Assembly (NCBI GenBank): GCA_021234155.1
Contig: JAJEKV010000088.1
Coordinates: 246,001 to 310,000, forward strand
Direction: 5' to 3'
Length of the DNA: 64,000 nucleotides
DNA from: Isoetes taiwanensis
Lineage: Eukaryota > Streptophyta > Lycopodiopsida > Isoetales > Isoetaceae
The position numbers and the translations under genes were made by a program. The notes under the pieces are model-generated. The model worked only from the letters and a program-made list of their open reading frames with translations, was not told where the DNA came from and ran no database searches. Position 1 is the first letter of the stretch, and every line of letters begins with the position of its first letter. Positions 47,400-58,870 of the stretch are shown piece after piece.

Positions 47400-47850
47400 C
47401 ATAGCTCTTATCATAAATAATACAGAAGTGTAAATCATTCACATGGAATAAGAATGACTCTGCCTTTTCTTCAAAAACTTTGTAACGAAATCATTTGCTC
47501 TCGGTTCTATATGTTTTTGAAGCTCATCTATTTGCCTAAGCTTTTCTGCAATCAGGATACCAGTCTTATTTTCAACATCATTCTCACTTATTTTCTATAC
47601 TCTGTTAGATGCATATCAAACAATCTTTGTCCTGACAATCTGGTCAACTCAAAGACAAATCATACGCATCAAAAACAATCCCAAGGCGAAGAAATGAGTA
47701 ACTATATCTGCTCGAAGGTAATAGAAAGTCATGCAAATATTCAGCAGCCCTTAACGTTTTCCCTATGGCATTAGTAATAGATGCCTATTTCTTTTGTGAA
47801 CTGCACAGTAAAAAGTTCTCATGTTACTCAAACTGACTATGTGTTAATTT
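47400..47850. other. Spacer between duplicate copies
   Basis: No supported gene lies between the two coiled-coil exon clusters. Confidence 0.4.
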
Positions 47851-47949
47851 ATTGCCATTTCCTATAGGTAAGGTTGCAAGAAGACCAGACAGAGAAGGTC
47901 TTTCATTGTCAGGAAGTAGAAGCATATGTCTGCTATATGTCTTTCATGT

Positions 47950-48880
47950 CTGGCCTCCAGTTTCTGTACGTGTAGTCATGGTATCTCTCAATTTCTTCCA
48001 TTTTCCTTTTAATTTTCTTAACCTTAACCAATCTCTGCTGCAACAAAATAAGATGTGATACATAAGTGAGAGCGGACATAAGACAAAATGTTACATTTAA
48101 CACTTCCCTCTAATGCATGCCTCTCTGACTTGGTTGAAGATAAAGTCACTCTCGAACTTAGAAATCGTTTGCCCCTTGTCTTGCTCATGAGAGTCCCGAA
48201 CTTTTGCTTACCTTGAAATATGTTTCAGATTCCTTTTCTTACATTTTTCTTTTCACAAGATATGCATGCTCCTGTTGAAGACTTTGCAGATTTTGTGGAA
48301 AGAGCGAGCTTTGTTTTGGCAACTGTTCTTCATAGTGTCGCCTGCAGATGATAACTCAGATTTCACCTGGCATCTAAGATGGTAAGCATGAAGATGTAAT
48401 AATTTATTAATCAGTATGATAATTCACCAAGGCACCTTCTGCAGCTCCTTAGAAATTGTTTCCAGATATGGTTATCCTACGTGGGCAGGGCTATAAATCT
48501 ACATATTTTACCTGATTTTTCTATTGCAAAATCTGTTTAAAAGTCTTGTAAGTCTTGCTTGCTTTTCTTCGAGCTGAATAACTGGCCTTGGCCTAAATAA
48601 GTGGAAAAATGGATGTTGCTCAACTTTTTTTCAAAGCTTCAGATGGAAACCAATGCGCAAGCTTGTGAACATACCTCAGTTTTCTATTCCTCCTGCAGTT
48701 CCTTCTCTCTTCAAGTTTCTGTTTTGATATGCAAAGCTCATGGCATTCCTGACAAGTACGGTTGACATCCGACCGTTGTGATATAATCTGTTGTTCAAAT
48801 AAAGCAATGCTTGCAACATTATTTGCTCCTTTCTTTCTTGTTCATTAATCTTCTCTTCCAATGCAATTTCAACAATTTGG
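47950..48880 (-). pseudogene. Coiled-coil protein exons, copy 2
   Basis: Second minus-strand copy in the same exon order as 46.2-47.3 kb: EKINEQERKEQIML and a CQECHELCISKQKLEE piece (about 48880-48680, donor GTATGTTC intact but a frame change inside), a QLEEKQARLTRLL piece (about 48585-48512), YEEQLPKQSSLFPQNLQSLQ (about 48345-48255), and KIKRKMEEIERYHD (about 48045-47950). Synteny of exons with copy 1 shows a segmental duplication of roughly 1.2 kb. Confidence 0.5.
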
Positions 48881-49177
48881 CTTTAATTTCTGAAACATAA
48901 ACCTCAATCAGACCATCTTGCAAAGTCTACCGTCTGACAGATGCATTGTCCATTGAGTCCCTTAAGGTCCTTCTGCTCTCTGTACACTCTTCTTTCTTTA
49001 AAAATGAAATGTCAGATGCTTGACTAGCTATTTTACCCTTCGTTTCCGGTCATTTGATCGTTACTTCCATTATCACGTGATAATTCAAACTTTCTGAGTC
49101 CTCATTTTGCTGCATTGCTGCATTGTTCTGCGGCATTGTGCGTTGTGCGACACAAGACATATGCTCATATCGTAAAG

Positions 49178-49382
49178 TGAAACGCACAAATGACGTGCTA
49201 GCTATACTCACCACCCAACCACGAGCTCAGCACAGAAAACTCAATGCCCCTTGAGCTCTCCCCCGAGCCTCTTTATAGCTAGCAACCCTCCATGCATGCA
49301 TGCAACCTCTTAGGGATGCATGCAACCCCTCTATGGATGCATGCAACCCCTCTCTGGACGTCCACGTCCAGTGTCTATTGCA
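49178..49382 (-). repeat. Gypsy 3' LTR (205 bp)
   Basis: Starts TGAAACGCAC and ends TCTATTGCA on the plus strand. It carries a TATAAAG on the element strand near 49278 and, upstream of it, three or four GCATGCAT-type RY motifs in ~21-bp repeats. Confidence 0.95.
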
Positions 49383-49397
49383 TTCCCTCCCCCTTGA
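49383..49397 (-). promoter_or_regulatory. Polypurine tract
   Basis: On the minus strand CAAGGGGGAGGGAA abuts the TG of the 3' LTR, the usual primer for plus-strand DNA synthesis. Confidence 0.8.
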
Positions 49398-49425
49398 CAT
49401 CGCAGCAGTCCTCTGCTGCAAGGGG

Positions 49426-49761
49426 CTAGAGTCCTTTTGCCATCTTAGCATAATCTTGTCTTGGCCCTCTTTTAGGCCGGTTACTAGAAGCCTTCCCAAT
49501 GTCTTGTGCCTTCCGGCCGTTATATTCATGCAGAATATCGGAATAGGCCTCTAATAAATTGCCACGAACCCATGAAGCGTCCTCCAAAGGCCGATTGGCA
49601 AACTTAACCAAATATTGCTTAGAACCACTAGTGGATTTATCATTCAACTGAAACATTAATCGAGGCGCCAACTTAAGGTCTTTCTTGCGCGCGTCCTTCT
49701 TAAAGTGGCCTTTGTGAATCCTCATCCATACCCAATCACATTCCTTAAAAGTCATTTGCAT
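49426..49761 (-). pseudogene. Integrase C-terminus and chromodomain
   Basis: The frame has the integrase tail (DWVWMRIHKGHFKKDARKK, then LAPRL) followed by a chromodomain-like segment YLVKFANRPLEDASWVRGNL and a basic end. Chromodomains steer Gypsy integrase to chromatin. The DDE catalytic core is missing; a small upstream remnant (TVVDCLTKQAHFIP, about 49850-49785) is the start of that core. Confidence 0.75.
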
Positions 49762-49889
49762 GCATCATAAGTTTTTAAGTTATTTGAACAAGGAATAAAG
49801 TGGGCTTGCTTAGTCAAACAATCCACAACTGTCCAAATCATATTATTCTTCCGAGAGCAATGCTAGCAAAATTCTTAACAAACTTGTCT

Positions 49890-50500
49890 ATAATAACTGC
49901 AAATGCAAATAGTATTCTTCCAAAGACTTGCAATACACATACGCCAAGAATTGTTCCTTTTCCTGACCAATAAAACTGGTGCACCAAAAGGTGAATAACT
50001 ATGTCGAATCAAACCAAATTTGAAGTAACTTCGGCAAGTTGGCGCTTAATCTCGACTTGTTGCCCATGCACCGAAATTGACAAATGTAAACCATTGGAAT
50101 GGGGCCGATCACAAGATCCTTAACCAACTTAAAGGTCCTTTTCCCTCCATCCAAGGCTAACAAAAGAGTACCAGAAACCCAGTCAACCAAAGGATTATAC
50201 TCTTGATGCCAGGGCATCCCAATCAAAAGATCCACACTGCCAAGGTCAGCCACCAAAAAAGTACGCTTGGCGTTAAAACCTTGAATGGAGTATTCCAAAT
50301 CTTTAACAACCAAGGCGCAAGGTGAAAGTTGACCACGAAAAGCGGACGACAAATCCATCGCATTTGTCAATGGAAGAGTGGACAAGTCCAACACCTTCAC
50401 TAACCTGTCAGAAATCACATCAAACTCACTACCGGGATCAAAAGAGCATGCACTTTCGATCCCTACGGTTAAAAACGCAAAAGGCGACTTTGTTCGGGAT
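49890..50500 (-). pseudogene. Gypsy protease plus reverse transcriptase stub
   Basis: The protease spans about 50500-50090. The active-site region reads FDPGSEFDVIS, with Pro where D-S/T-G is usual, and the C-terminal part LVADLGSVDLLIGMPWHQEY is typical. In another frame a reverse transcriptase start follows, HSYSPFGAPVLLVRK and WRMC (about 50015-49935), then breaks off at the deletion. The DPG change may inactivate the protease. Confidence 0.75.
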
Positions 50501-51613
50501 GGTCTAGTGTATAGGAATGACCCACAAAAGCCACCGTTTTTGTCCCGCTTTCTTTCTTAGATTCCGGTGGAACTTTAGATGTACCTGATTTTGAATCCCC
50601 TTTTTCCTTTGGGGTGTACCTGGAACATTCAAAAAATTTATGATCAGGACTAGAGCAAATAAAACACTTATGCTCACGACGGAGGCAATTCTTCCGAGCC
50701 ATATAGGATTCTTTAGGCTCCCTCTCTGGCGAAGATTTATCCTCCTCCCGAGAACGCTTTGCACCTGACCCTAAGGCAGAAATAGGAGGAACATGATCTC
50801 CATTGGTACGCTCTTCACGATGCACGGGTTTAACAAACTTGTGAGAATGACCCGCGTGGGAATCATACGACATAGATTTAAACCCCCTTTGTACATTGAT
50901 GGCCTGAGTTAATGAAAGACCCTCCTCTTCAACTTTTTCTGCTAGTTTGCAGAGGGCCCCAAAAGAAAGGTTTGCAGCTTGAAGATCCAACTTGGCTCGG
51001 ATCCAACGATGGACCTTTGCCATCAACCCGTCGATTTCTGCATCATTTTTGCCAAGCTAGAGACCTTTCTTCAAGACTCTTGCCGAAAAATCACGAACGG
51101 ACTCCTTGTCTTGCTGGGTCAACTGCTTCCATTCGGCGAGCAAATCCCGCTCCCAATTATGACCCAGAAACCTTTCCTTAATGAGTGTCTCAAACTCTGC
51201 AAATGTTGTGATCGGAGTTTCCTTGGGTCGGTGCTTGAGTAGATCAAGCCACCAATCCTTAGCGACCCCTCCTAAGTGGCGTTCACAAAAATAAAGCCGA
51301 GTGTCATCATCATCTTTGGTTTTGGCGAAATATGAGTTCGGATCCATTAACCATGCAAAGAGTTCCTCCGCATCATCCGGTGGGCGCCATAAGGTTTGAA
51401 CTCAATTTTCACATTCGCGCCAGTCTTAATACCACTGACACGTGGATGTCCTGCATCATGCGACAGCTTCAACTGCCGAACTTCGGCCTGAAGCGAGTCC
51501 ATGTCCTGAAGCTCCTGTATGCGAGCTAAAGCAGCTTCCAACTTTTCGCTCAAAATCGCATTGTCGGTCTCCAACTCCATTATCCGATCCACTTCCCCAG
51601 CGGATTGGTCCAT
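50469..51613 (-). pseudogene. Gypsy gag with zinc knuckle
   Basis: Gag begins at ATG 51613 (MDQSAGEVDRIMELE) with a coiled coil. The capsid-like core has W...LL, F.EFETLIKERF and QLTQQDKESV, and the nucleocapsid has a CCHC-like knuckle CFICSSPDHKFFEC (about 50666-50625). One frameshift (near 51385) and one in-frame TAG (near 51060) break it, despite identical LTRs, so this copy was probably mobilised with the damage already present. Confidence 0.8.
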
Positions 51614-51624
51614 CACAACTTGAA

Positions 51625-51637
51625 GCTCTGATACCAC
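51625..51637 (-). promoter_or_regulatory. Primer-binding site (tRNA-iMet)
   Basis: TGGTATCAGAGC on the minus strand directly after the 5' LTR matches the 3' end of plant initiator tRNA-Met in reverse complement. Confidence 0.9.
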
Positions 51638-51842
51638 TGAAACGCACAAATGACGTGCTAGCTATACTCACCACCCAACCACGAGCTCAGCACAGAAAAC
51701 TCAATGCCCCTTGAGCTCTCCCCCGAGCCTCTTTATAGCTAGCAACCCTCCATGCATGCATGCAACCTCTTAGGGATGCATGCAACCCCTCTATGGATGC
51801 ATGCAACCCCTCTCTGGACGTCCACGTCCAGTGTCTATTGCA
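51638..51842 (-). repeat. Gypsy 5' LTR (205 bp)
   Basis: Identical to 49178-49382. It is flanked on the outside by the target duplication TAAAG. Confidence 0.95.
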
Positions 51843-51909
51843 TAAAGAGTGTTGCCAAATTGCATAGGTTAGAGTTTACTTACCACCATCTGCACCATAG
51901 GTTAGAGTC

Positions 51910-51983
51910 AAATGGCAAATGCTGAATAAATATCACCTGCTGTAAACTCTCTGCAGCTGATCTCTATTCAGCATTTGCCATTT
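51910..51983. other. 19-bp perfect stem hairpin
   Basis: AAATGGCAAATGCTGAATA (51910-51928) pairs perfectly with 51965-51983 around a 36-base loop that could itself pair weakly (GCTG/CAGC). The size is similar to a short plant miRNA or siRNA precursor, or a MITE core. There is no evidence of transcription. Confidence 0.6.
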
Positions 51984-54462
51984 CGGATATGGTTTTATGG
52001 AGAAAGTTACCTCTATTTTCGGTTTATCTGAAGATTTGGTCCCTATTTGGCCATAGCTCCTGCGGAGTTGAGCTGGAGAAAGGTTTTGCACGTCCGAACG
52101 GAATATTGAAGAGAATATTGAAGAGGAAATGATCAACGGAATATTGAAGAGAATATTCTATAGGGCAAATGCCAAGCCGTCCATGGAAATTTAAATATGT
52201 CCAGCCTTCAATTAAAAAAGAAATTTAGGCCCAGATTCTACTAGCTAGAAGTTCTTACCTGGACGAATTGCAGTCCATTACAGCCCGGCAGTTCCTAATG
52301 TGGCGGCTTATCACAGATTTTACTTTTGGGCAAGATCCCTTGGGAGTTTGATGGTACTTTGACAAAAACTTGCCATCTCGATGTAGTTGTGTATTGCTGA
52401 AGAATTGACGGAATAGGAGTGGAATAGTGGCGTTGGAATTTAGGGAGGAAGATCTCGACTCGAATGCTAATAAACGGCATTCAGTAGAATCGGGGCCTTA
52501 AATGTGTCCAATCCCATATTCCACGAGTCAATGTACAAAAGATGCCTCCTGCTCCACCTCCTCGTATTGACAAAGCGTAAAGCCCCCTTGCTAAAGAATA
52601 TGCAGCCTACCATGCTGAAAAGAATCAAACGTGAAGAATCAGAATCAAATGTGAAATGATTCTTAGTGAACCGTAGCAAATCTGAATTCATTCTTAGCAA
52701 ATCGCCCACCCTATTGGATTAAGGGTGAAATCCTCACTATTGGCCACCCAGGAAGCCCCCTTTTTTCTTTTTCTTTTTTCTTTTTTTTTTTTTTGGTTCT
52801 GGGCATGGATTGTGGGGGCCTATGATTTTGGCATCACACTGGCGCCCAGAATCCATAAGTCACATAAAAAAAATTGTGGAATGGAAAAAAGAAAAAGAAA
52901 TAAAAATTTCTCTGGATTAGGCTCCTGATTACTCTGATTAGGCTCGAATCAACACTAAATTGCTCTAAATGGCCTCTAATATAGCTCTAGAATCACATAA
53001 AAATGCCCCAAATAACCTCTGGATAGATCCAAATCTTCAAATCCCTTCAAATCACTACCGATTAGCTCAAAAATTGCCCCAAATCTGTGTTTTTTACCAT
53101 TTCGGCTTCAAAAGTAGGATTGCTGAATAGTTAATCCCGGGTTGCCAAAAAACTTTTTTTTCGATGTTTTGCATCAATGTGGCATTGAGCTGGCAATGGG
53201 TAAAAGCTTCGTCGGGGGGTAGCCCTTGTCCAGGATTTTGAGGCATGCCCAAGATTTATAGCACCTTGGGCAGGCAAAGTGTGATAGCAACTGCGTCATT
53301 CCAAAACTTGGTCAGGCCCAGGTGTGATTTCACCCTAGGGAGGTATAGCAAACATATTACCGTCCGGGTTAAATCCCCCCCCACCTTCCCGAAGGGTTGT
53401 TTGGGGGAAAAACTGTGACAGGAATAGGTTTGATGTCACACTGTACAAATACAAATACAAATATATTTATCATGGGGGAAATATATATGTACACGTATCA
53501 GGTAGGTGCCCGAGGAGAGTCCATAGTTTTGTCCCTTTCTAATGATCCACATTATTCCAATGCATCACATAATTGTACTTGAATATCTATTTATATGCTA
53601 TTGAGTTTAAACACAAGGAAATTCAAAGAAATGCTATAAAATGCAAGCCTTAGGGAAAACACAACTGCTTGTTAAAGAGCCCAATTCAAGGGCATTTGAT
53701 GCATCAATATATTGTAACTTGTCAGAATCGTTGCTTGCTTCTATAAACAACTTAAAGATTTATTTAAAACATTCATTTAAGAGGGCACAATGTCTCTGCC
53801 ATATGGCAGGAAAGCGAAACATACATTAGCTTCTCCTTACTCTAGAGCTCTTCTACCGCAAGGTAGCACATCAATTTAAAGAACACAAATTAACTAATTT
53901 TGTCTAGCTATACTATATTTAACACCAAACATAGTCCTAAATTTTGTTCATTGCATCTGGTAGCAATTAGGAATTCTATTTTGTCATTTTTGAAGACGTG
54001 ATGTGCTCAATTATATGTAAATTGAGTTGGCACAGTAATTAGACAATTTCATATGATTTTATTTCATGCTTCCTTGATGACCCCACACTGCCTCAGCCTG
54101 TTAAATCTGCAAGGAATACCAATAAATGAGATCACATATGGAAAATGCATGACGAAGTTAATGTTTAGAAATTGATGTGTCTTTCTAGCACAACAAATCA
54201 ATTGGGCTTGCAAGAGTAGCATAACCAGTAGATCGAACTTTATGTAGCCAAAAAAGTGTAGTTGCGATATTGGATTAACAATAAATCAAACGCATCTTGG
54301 AAAATGGACACTAATTGCTTAGATTATTCCCACACCACATCCGACCTGGATTATAACGTAATTGGAGGCTATCTGGTTATACACTGCATCTGATTGAATT
54401 GGAGACTGCATTGAAGACCATCTGGTTGAATTAGGGACTATAAAATCTATTCAAAACCTCAT
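51984..54462. other. Intergenic
   Basis: No gene is supported. Noted: small repeats of GGAATATTGAAGAGAATATT (52099-52160), a long T/C-rich tract (52760-52795), and a C7 run (about 53376) with a CCCGAAGGG-type hairpin near 53390. Confidence 0.4.
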
Positions 54463-54723
54463 AATACATGAACACCACAGCAAGATATTGAAGATAAAAG
54501 GCTCTATGGATCAGAAGGCAGGATTTGAAGCATTTAAAGGTTGTGAAACTGGCTATTCTCGCTTGCTATATCATCATTATGAGTAGATAATACATGAATA
54601 ACATGGAAACATATTGAAGATAAAAGGCTCTATGGACCAGAAGGCAAGATTTGAAGCATTTAACAAACTCACAGGTTGTAAAGCTAGATGTTATCGCTTG
54701 CTATATCATCAGTATGAGTAGAC
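54463..54723. repeat. ~125-bp tandem duplication
   Basis: Two copies (about 54463-54585 and 54586-54723) share ATTGAAGATAAAAGGCTC, ATTTGAAGCATTTAA and CGCTTGCTATATCATCA. The second copy has a small insertion. Non-coding. Confidence 0.85.
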
Positions 54724-56072
54724 AAAATGGGAATTTAGAATGGCCACAATCAAGTGCAAAACCAAATGCTATGCTAGAAATTTAAAATGGACACAATCAA
54801 GTGCACCATAAAATTAGAATGGCCACAATTACAAATTTTCTAATGGAGCAGTCCATCAAGTCACCTTTAAATTTAACTGTCTTCTCGATTCATATCAATA
54901 AAAATAACTCCATTCCAACCATTGAATCTTGTTATACTTCCGAATGCTCACCTTTTTGCATCCCAATGTGATACATCAAACCAAGAACTTTGATCCTCTT
55001 CAACATAGATTCAGACTTGCAACACTCATAAACCATGTAATGAGTATATATGAATAATGTGCTATGTAAACAAGATGTTGCGCACGGAGGGTTGCCCTCC
55101 ATGGACGGAGGGTGAAGTGGGTTAAATCATTGTTTAAAGTCATGTTTTTAGAATCAATCAAAATTGTTACTTCAAAACAATAGAGTACTTGATACCATGA
55201 CTTTATGAGAATTGGCCTGAAGAAATCTTTGGTGCTCGTCTTGGAACAAGGATTGCAGAAGCAGAAGGACAAGTGTAATAGAGCAGAGAATATCAAGCCA
55301 TGTAAAATCAAAATTTGTACTTCGAAGCCCCCACTATATCTGCCTGACTCAATGTTTAAATTAAAGTAGACCTTTACCGTATTCTTAGAGGCCCGTCCAA
55401 AAGTGCCCCTCGATCGAATCGTGTATGTAACTAAGTAGTTGATTGTTGTAGAAATGTTTGAATGTGTTTTATGTCTGAACGTGTCTTTGTGTTTTGTGTG
55501 TTGCAAGACTTACATACACGCTCCCTATGTTAACACACTCGAGTTTTAGCTCACGTTAGAAAATCGATAATATAAAGCATTGGATTTAAATGTGTTGTGT
55601 TCTAAATAGTAGGGTAAAATTTATCTAAAAGCCTCTATCTCGCATAAATATAAAGATTTGGAATGAGTTGTTTAGCATGTCCATTTATGCTTGCAAACAA
55701 TATTGTCAATGATGTGTGGTCATGTTTGGGCATTTTGCTTGTGTATGATCTCCACATTTCCATACATGCTAATAATTTTGTTCCAAATTGTAACATGTAG
55801 GTCACAACTATTTTGTATAATGATTCCTTGTATATGCTTACCCTTTGACAAAATTGCCCATAAAGAAATGATTTGATGTTAAAAGTTGGCTGGCTGCTCT
55901 TTTCGTTTTATTTTGGTTTTCTTTTTTGTTTTCAATTTTCTTGCCACGTGTTCAATGCTGCATAATTTACAATCTGTAGATGTAACATAAAAAAAGATAA
56001 CAAGAATCCCATGGGGATGGTTGCAGGAAACAAGACTAACTCAGATGTAGGACATGACTTACCACCCAACTA
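54724..56072. other. Intergenic
   Basis: No gene is supported; the minus-strand frame at 55000-55506 has no protein-like features. A small CGGAGGGT repeat with its inverse lies near 55085-55115. Confidence 0.4.
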
Positions 56073-57196
56073 GCAACACTTTTGGAGTAAAGTCCTTGCT
56101 TTTCTAGTATTATTGTTTCGCATTTCTAAGATAGCCCAGCCATGCCATGCTGCTGCATGAGTTTTATCAGCAACTATAGATGCATCAAGTAGTAATCTCG
56201 CTTTTGATATATCTCCAACTCGTTCCTCAAGAACAGCCCATGCCTAAAAAAATGATATAGCTCTAAGAAAATATACAGCTTATGCAGAAGCCATTTACCA
56301 AATTCAAAAAAAAAAGAGAAACCCAAAAATGCAATTACCTGCCAAAGATATGTATTTTCACCGCTGGTAGCTTGACATCCATCTTCAAAAATATTATGTG
56401 CACCTTGGAACTTTTCCTGCTTGATGAGGATTTTTGGAAGAGCCATATAGGCACGACCATCATCTGGCCAGTCTGCAATGCATTACGACCAAACATCTGA
56501 GCCTTAAAAACGATGGTTTTACAAGTTCCACATGTTTTAATTTAAAGTTCTCAGATAATATATGGCATCACCAAATCAAAACCAGGCAAGCGAATGCTTG
56601 CTTGATAGAAATAATAGAATCAACGAGATCCTTATTGGCAATACTTAATAATTATAGACCAGGGAAATACAGAATGGTCAGCAATAATTACGGAATCCTT
56701 GGTTTCCTTATAGATATTTGAGCTGAAACATCTAGAAACATATGATGATATTGCAAGTGCGCATTCTTCATAGTTCTTTTTTAGAACGATTTTTAAAAAA
56801 AGCGGAACATTAGGTGACTTCACAGGAAATGCAACGATTTACCTGTCTAAGAATGATTTCGGCCTCCTCATCCTTATCCTTTCGTGCGAGACAACATGCT
56901 TTGTACAACAAAAGATCCAAGTTTATTTTCAATCGTCTAAATTGCTTTCAAGGAATCCCCAGGTCAATTTTAGAAGATGTACAGGTCTCTTGAACTGCTG
57001 AATCCCGGATCTCAAATCTGTCGAATTCATCAACTTCATCAAAAGAAATCAATTCAGCAGTTTCTCCATTATTATTTGCAGAACGAGTACTTCTACTCCA
57101 TCTCTTTCTATTCAATTTGGTGGATTTAAAATTGCAATTTCGGAATAATGTTGTGCATATAAGAACACTAACTAATACTCTAGGAATATGCAACAA
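56073..57196 (-). pseudogene. HCF107: HCF107-like HAT-repeat protein, 5' exons
   Basis: Minus-strand blocks are: an acidic N-terminal piece (57196-56950: TAELISFDEVDEFDRFE); LLLYKACCLARKDKDEEAE (56936-56843, donor CAG|GTAAAT); DWPDDGRAYMALPKIL with FEDGCQATSGENTYLWQ (56472-56339); and AWAVLEERVGDISKARLLLD with AAAWHGWAILEM (56243-56073). These are half-a-TPR repeats in the order of HCF107, a chloroplast RNA-binding protein that protects and processes psbH/psbB-type transcripts. The junction before DWPDDGR is off by one base, and the last exon stops at TAG just after LLQKC, so this gene is truncated. Confidence 0.65.
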
Positions 57197-57229
57197 AGTA
57201 TAGCTGCAAAAAGAAAGCTTCTTGGTGCA

Positions 57230-57495
57230 AACATTGGAAACTACTTATAGTTGTCGTTTAAAAATAAGAAGGGCCTTAGAATCAATAAAGCTAGACATTG
57301 GGTTTACTTGTACAGCCTTTGCAAAGAGTGCTTTTGCCTGATAAAAAAAAAAAATTCTGCCTTGGCTTCAAGCAGTGCTAGAGACTGGTATATGTACCCA
57401 TTGGGCTGATAGAGATTAAGCCCTTTGTTCAGTAAAGTCCTTGCTTTTCTACTATCGCATTTCTAAGATAGCCCAGCCATGCCATGCCAGAAAGA
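57230..57495 (-). pseudogene. HCF107: HCF107-like, displaced later HAT repeats
   Basis: A second minus-strand piece begins with the same WHGWAILEM / KARTLL segment as the exon at 56.1 kb (sharing AAGTCCTTGCTTTTCTA and GATAGCCCAGCCATGCC) but continues correctly as NKGLNLYQPNGYIYQSLALL then, after a T-rich run, ALFAKAVQVNPMSSFID. In an intact gene this would lie downstream of 56073; here it lies upstream, so exons have been duplicated and rearranged. A frame break is present near 57470. Confidence 0.6.
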
Positions 57496-57499
57496 AAGA

Positions 57500-58355
57500 T
57501 AAACACTGCTTTCAGCTTTCCTTAGCTCTAGCTTTAATCTGAGCCCTCAAATCATAACTCTTCCAAAATCTCCACTTTTGGAATTAGAATATGAGAGGCA
57601 TATCCCACACCCGCACCCCCTATCCGTAGGGTTTGCCCTTCGAGCAACCCAAATAACTAGTTTTTAAAAAATCTTGCTCTTGTAAAAATGAACAAGAAAA
57701 AATCCTAAAACCTCATGATTCAACTGGCACAAAAGCTTGTATGCCATTTTTTGGGTCGATATATGCAAAATAATTTAATTTTGAACCGGTATTTTTTGGT
57801 CCTAGAATTGTTGCACAGTGATTAAAAGTAACTGAGTTGGCAAGTGTAATATTACACAAGAAGATATTTGTCGCTAAAACATTATCATAAGCCCCAACAT
57901 CGCTTGAATACGATGAAGGCCTCAGTGTTCATGTTTATGATTGGTTAGTCCACTTGGTTTGACGTGAGGCTAGCCTCATTACCAATTTTTTCAAAGAAAG
58001 GATGTGAGTCTAGGTAGGATCTTATTATCTCAGACAATTGTTTGACAGTTTATTCACAGGTAGAAAAGAGAAGGAACATGATCTTTATTCTATTCTATAT
58101 GTAATGAAGTACTCTATTTTCTTTGATCTTCGCCTTGAAGTAATGTACAAAGGATGATAAAGAATCTGCAGAAATCACAAGTAGGATCAGGTTAATCGTC
58201 TGCTATTAAATTTACACCCCTGAAGGGGGGTTTGTATCATACTTTCATGCCACGGATGGGGTAGGCAGCTTTGTTTCTCCTCGACATATGCTCTATATTC
58301 TATCAGCACTCCGCTCCAATTGATACCTTGCTCGGTAGGTACTGCATTTAAAACC
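57500..58355. other. Intergenic
   Basis: No gene, RNA gene or repeat is supported here. Confidence 0.4.
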
Positions 58356-58390
58356 CGTGTCATAATGGCAGATGTATCGTATTAAGTTGT

Positions 58391-58870
58391 ATTAGATACC
58401 TGTAGTAATTGGGATTTTTGACCTCTTTGTGCTCAACAAGTTTAGCAGCTTCTTCTACAATGGCCTCCAGTTGAACTCTTTTCCAGCCTACAAAGTCTGC
58501 TATGATCTCTGCACAGATGATTGAATGGTTTAGGAGGACAAATCTCCAGTAACCAGATCGCGCTTTTGCTTCTTCTGTCAAAACTTGCCACTATTTTAAG
58601 ATTGAACAACAATAAGTACATAGCAACTTTGCAACTGCATCTCCAGCTTATTTGTTGCATTTTTTTGGGGCCATTTTGGGGCACATCCATTGTCATCGTT
58701 AACTATCTTTTTCCCGACACTTACAGGAGGAATATTGGAAGCGCAGTCATTATGATGGTTTGGATGAAATTCAGTCAATGAATGTACCCTAATTTGTGCC
58801 GCCTTTGCCATTGACCCTCTTCCATGTCTGAAAAGATAAGTTTTGATATCCAGTGCATTAAAATAGTTTG
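58391..58870 (-). pseudogene. Exons of an unrecognised protein
   Basis: Two minus-strand exon-like blocks: one starting ANYFNALDIKTYLFRHGRGS and running through VHSLTEFHPNHHNDCASNIPP to a GTAAGTGT donor (about 58870-58733), and one starting WQVLTEEAKARSGYWRFVLL, continuing FVGWKRVQLEAIVEEAAKL, and ending NYYR|GTATCTA (about 58597-58400). Both are clean and bounded by plausible splice sites. I do not recognise the protein. It may be one gene with the frames at 59.5-60.3 kb. Confidence 0.4.

Larger units (their letters stand above)
49178..51842 (-). mobile_element. Young non-autonomous Gypsy element with chromodomain
   Basis: Complete 2,665-bp LTR element on the minus strand. It has LTRs at both ends, TSD TAAAG (49173-49177 and 51843-51847), an iMet primer site next to the 5' LTR, gag, protease, a stub of reverse transcriptase joined to a stub of integrase, a chromodomain, and a purine tract next to the 3' LTR. 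RT, RNase H and most of integrase are deleted, so it must use another element's enzymes. The two LTRs are identical base for base by eye, so the insertion is very recent. Confidence 0.95.

Noticed and set aside
55000-55506. 168-codon minus-strand frame
   Set aside because: No motif, odd composition, and no neighbouring exons or promoter.
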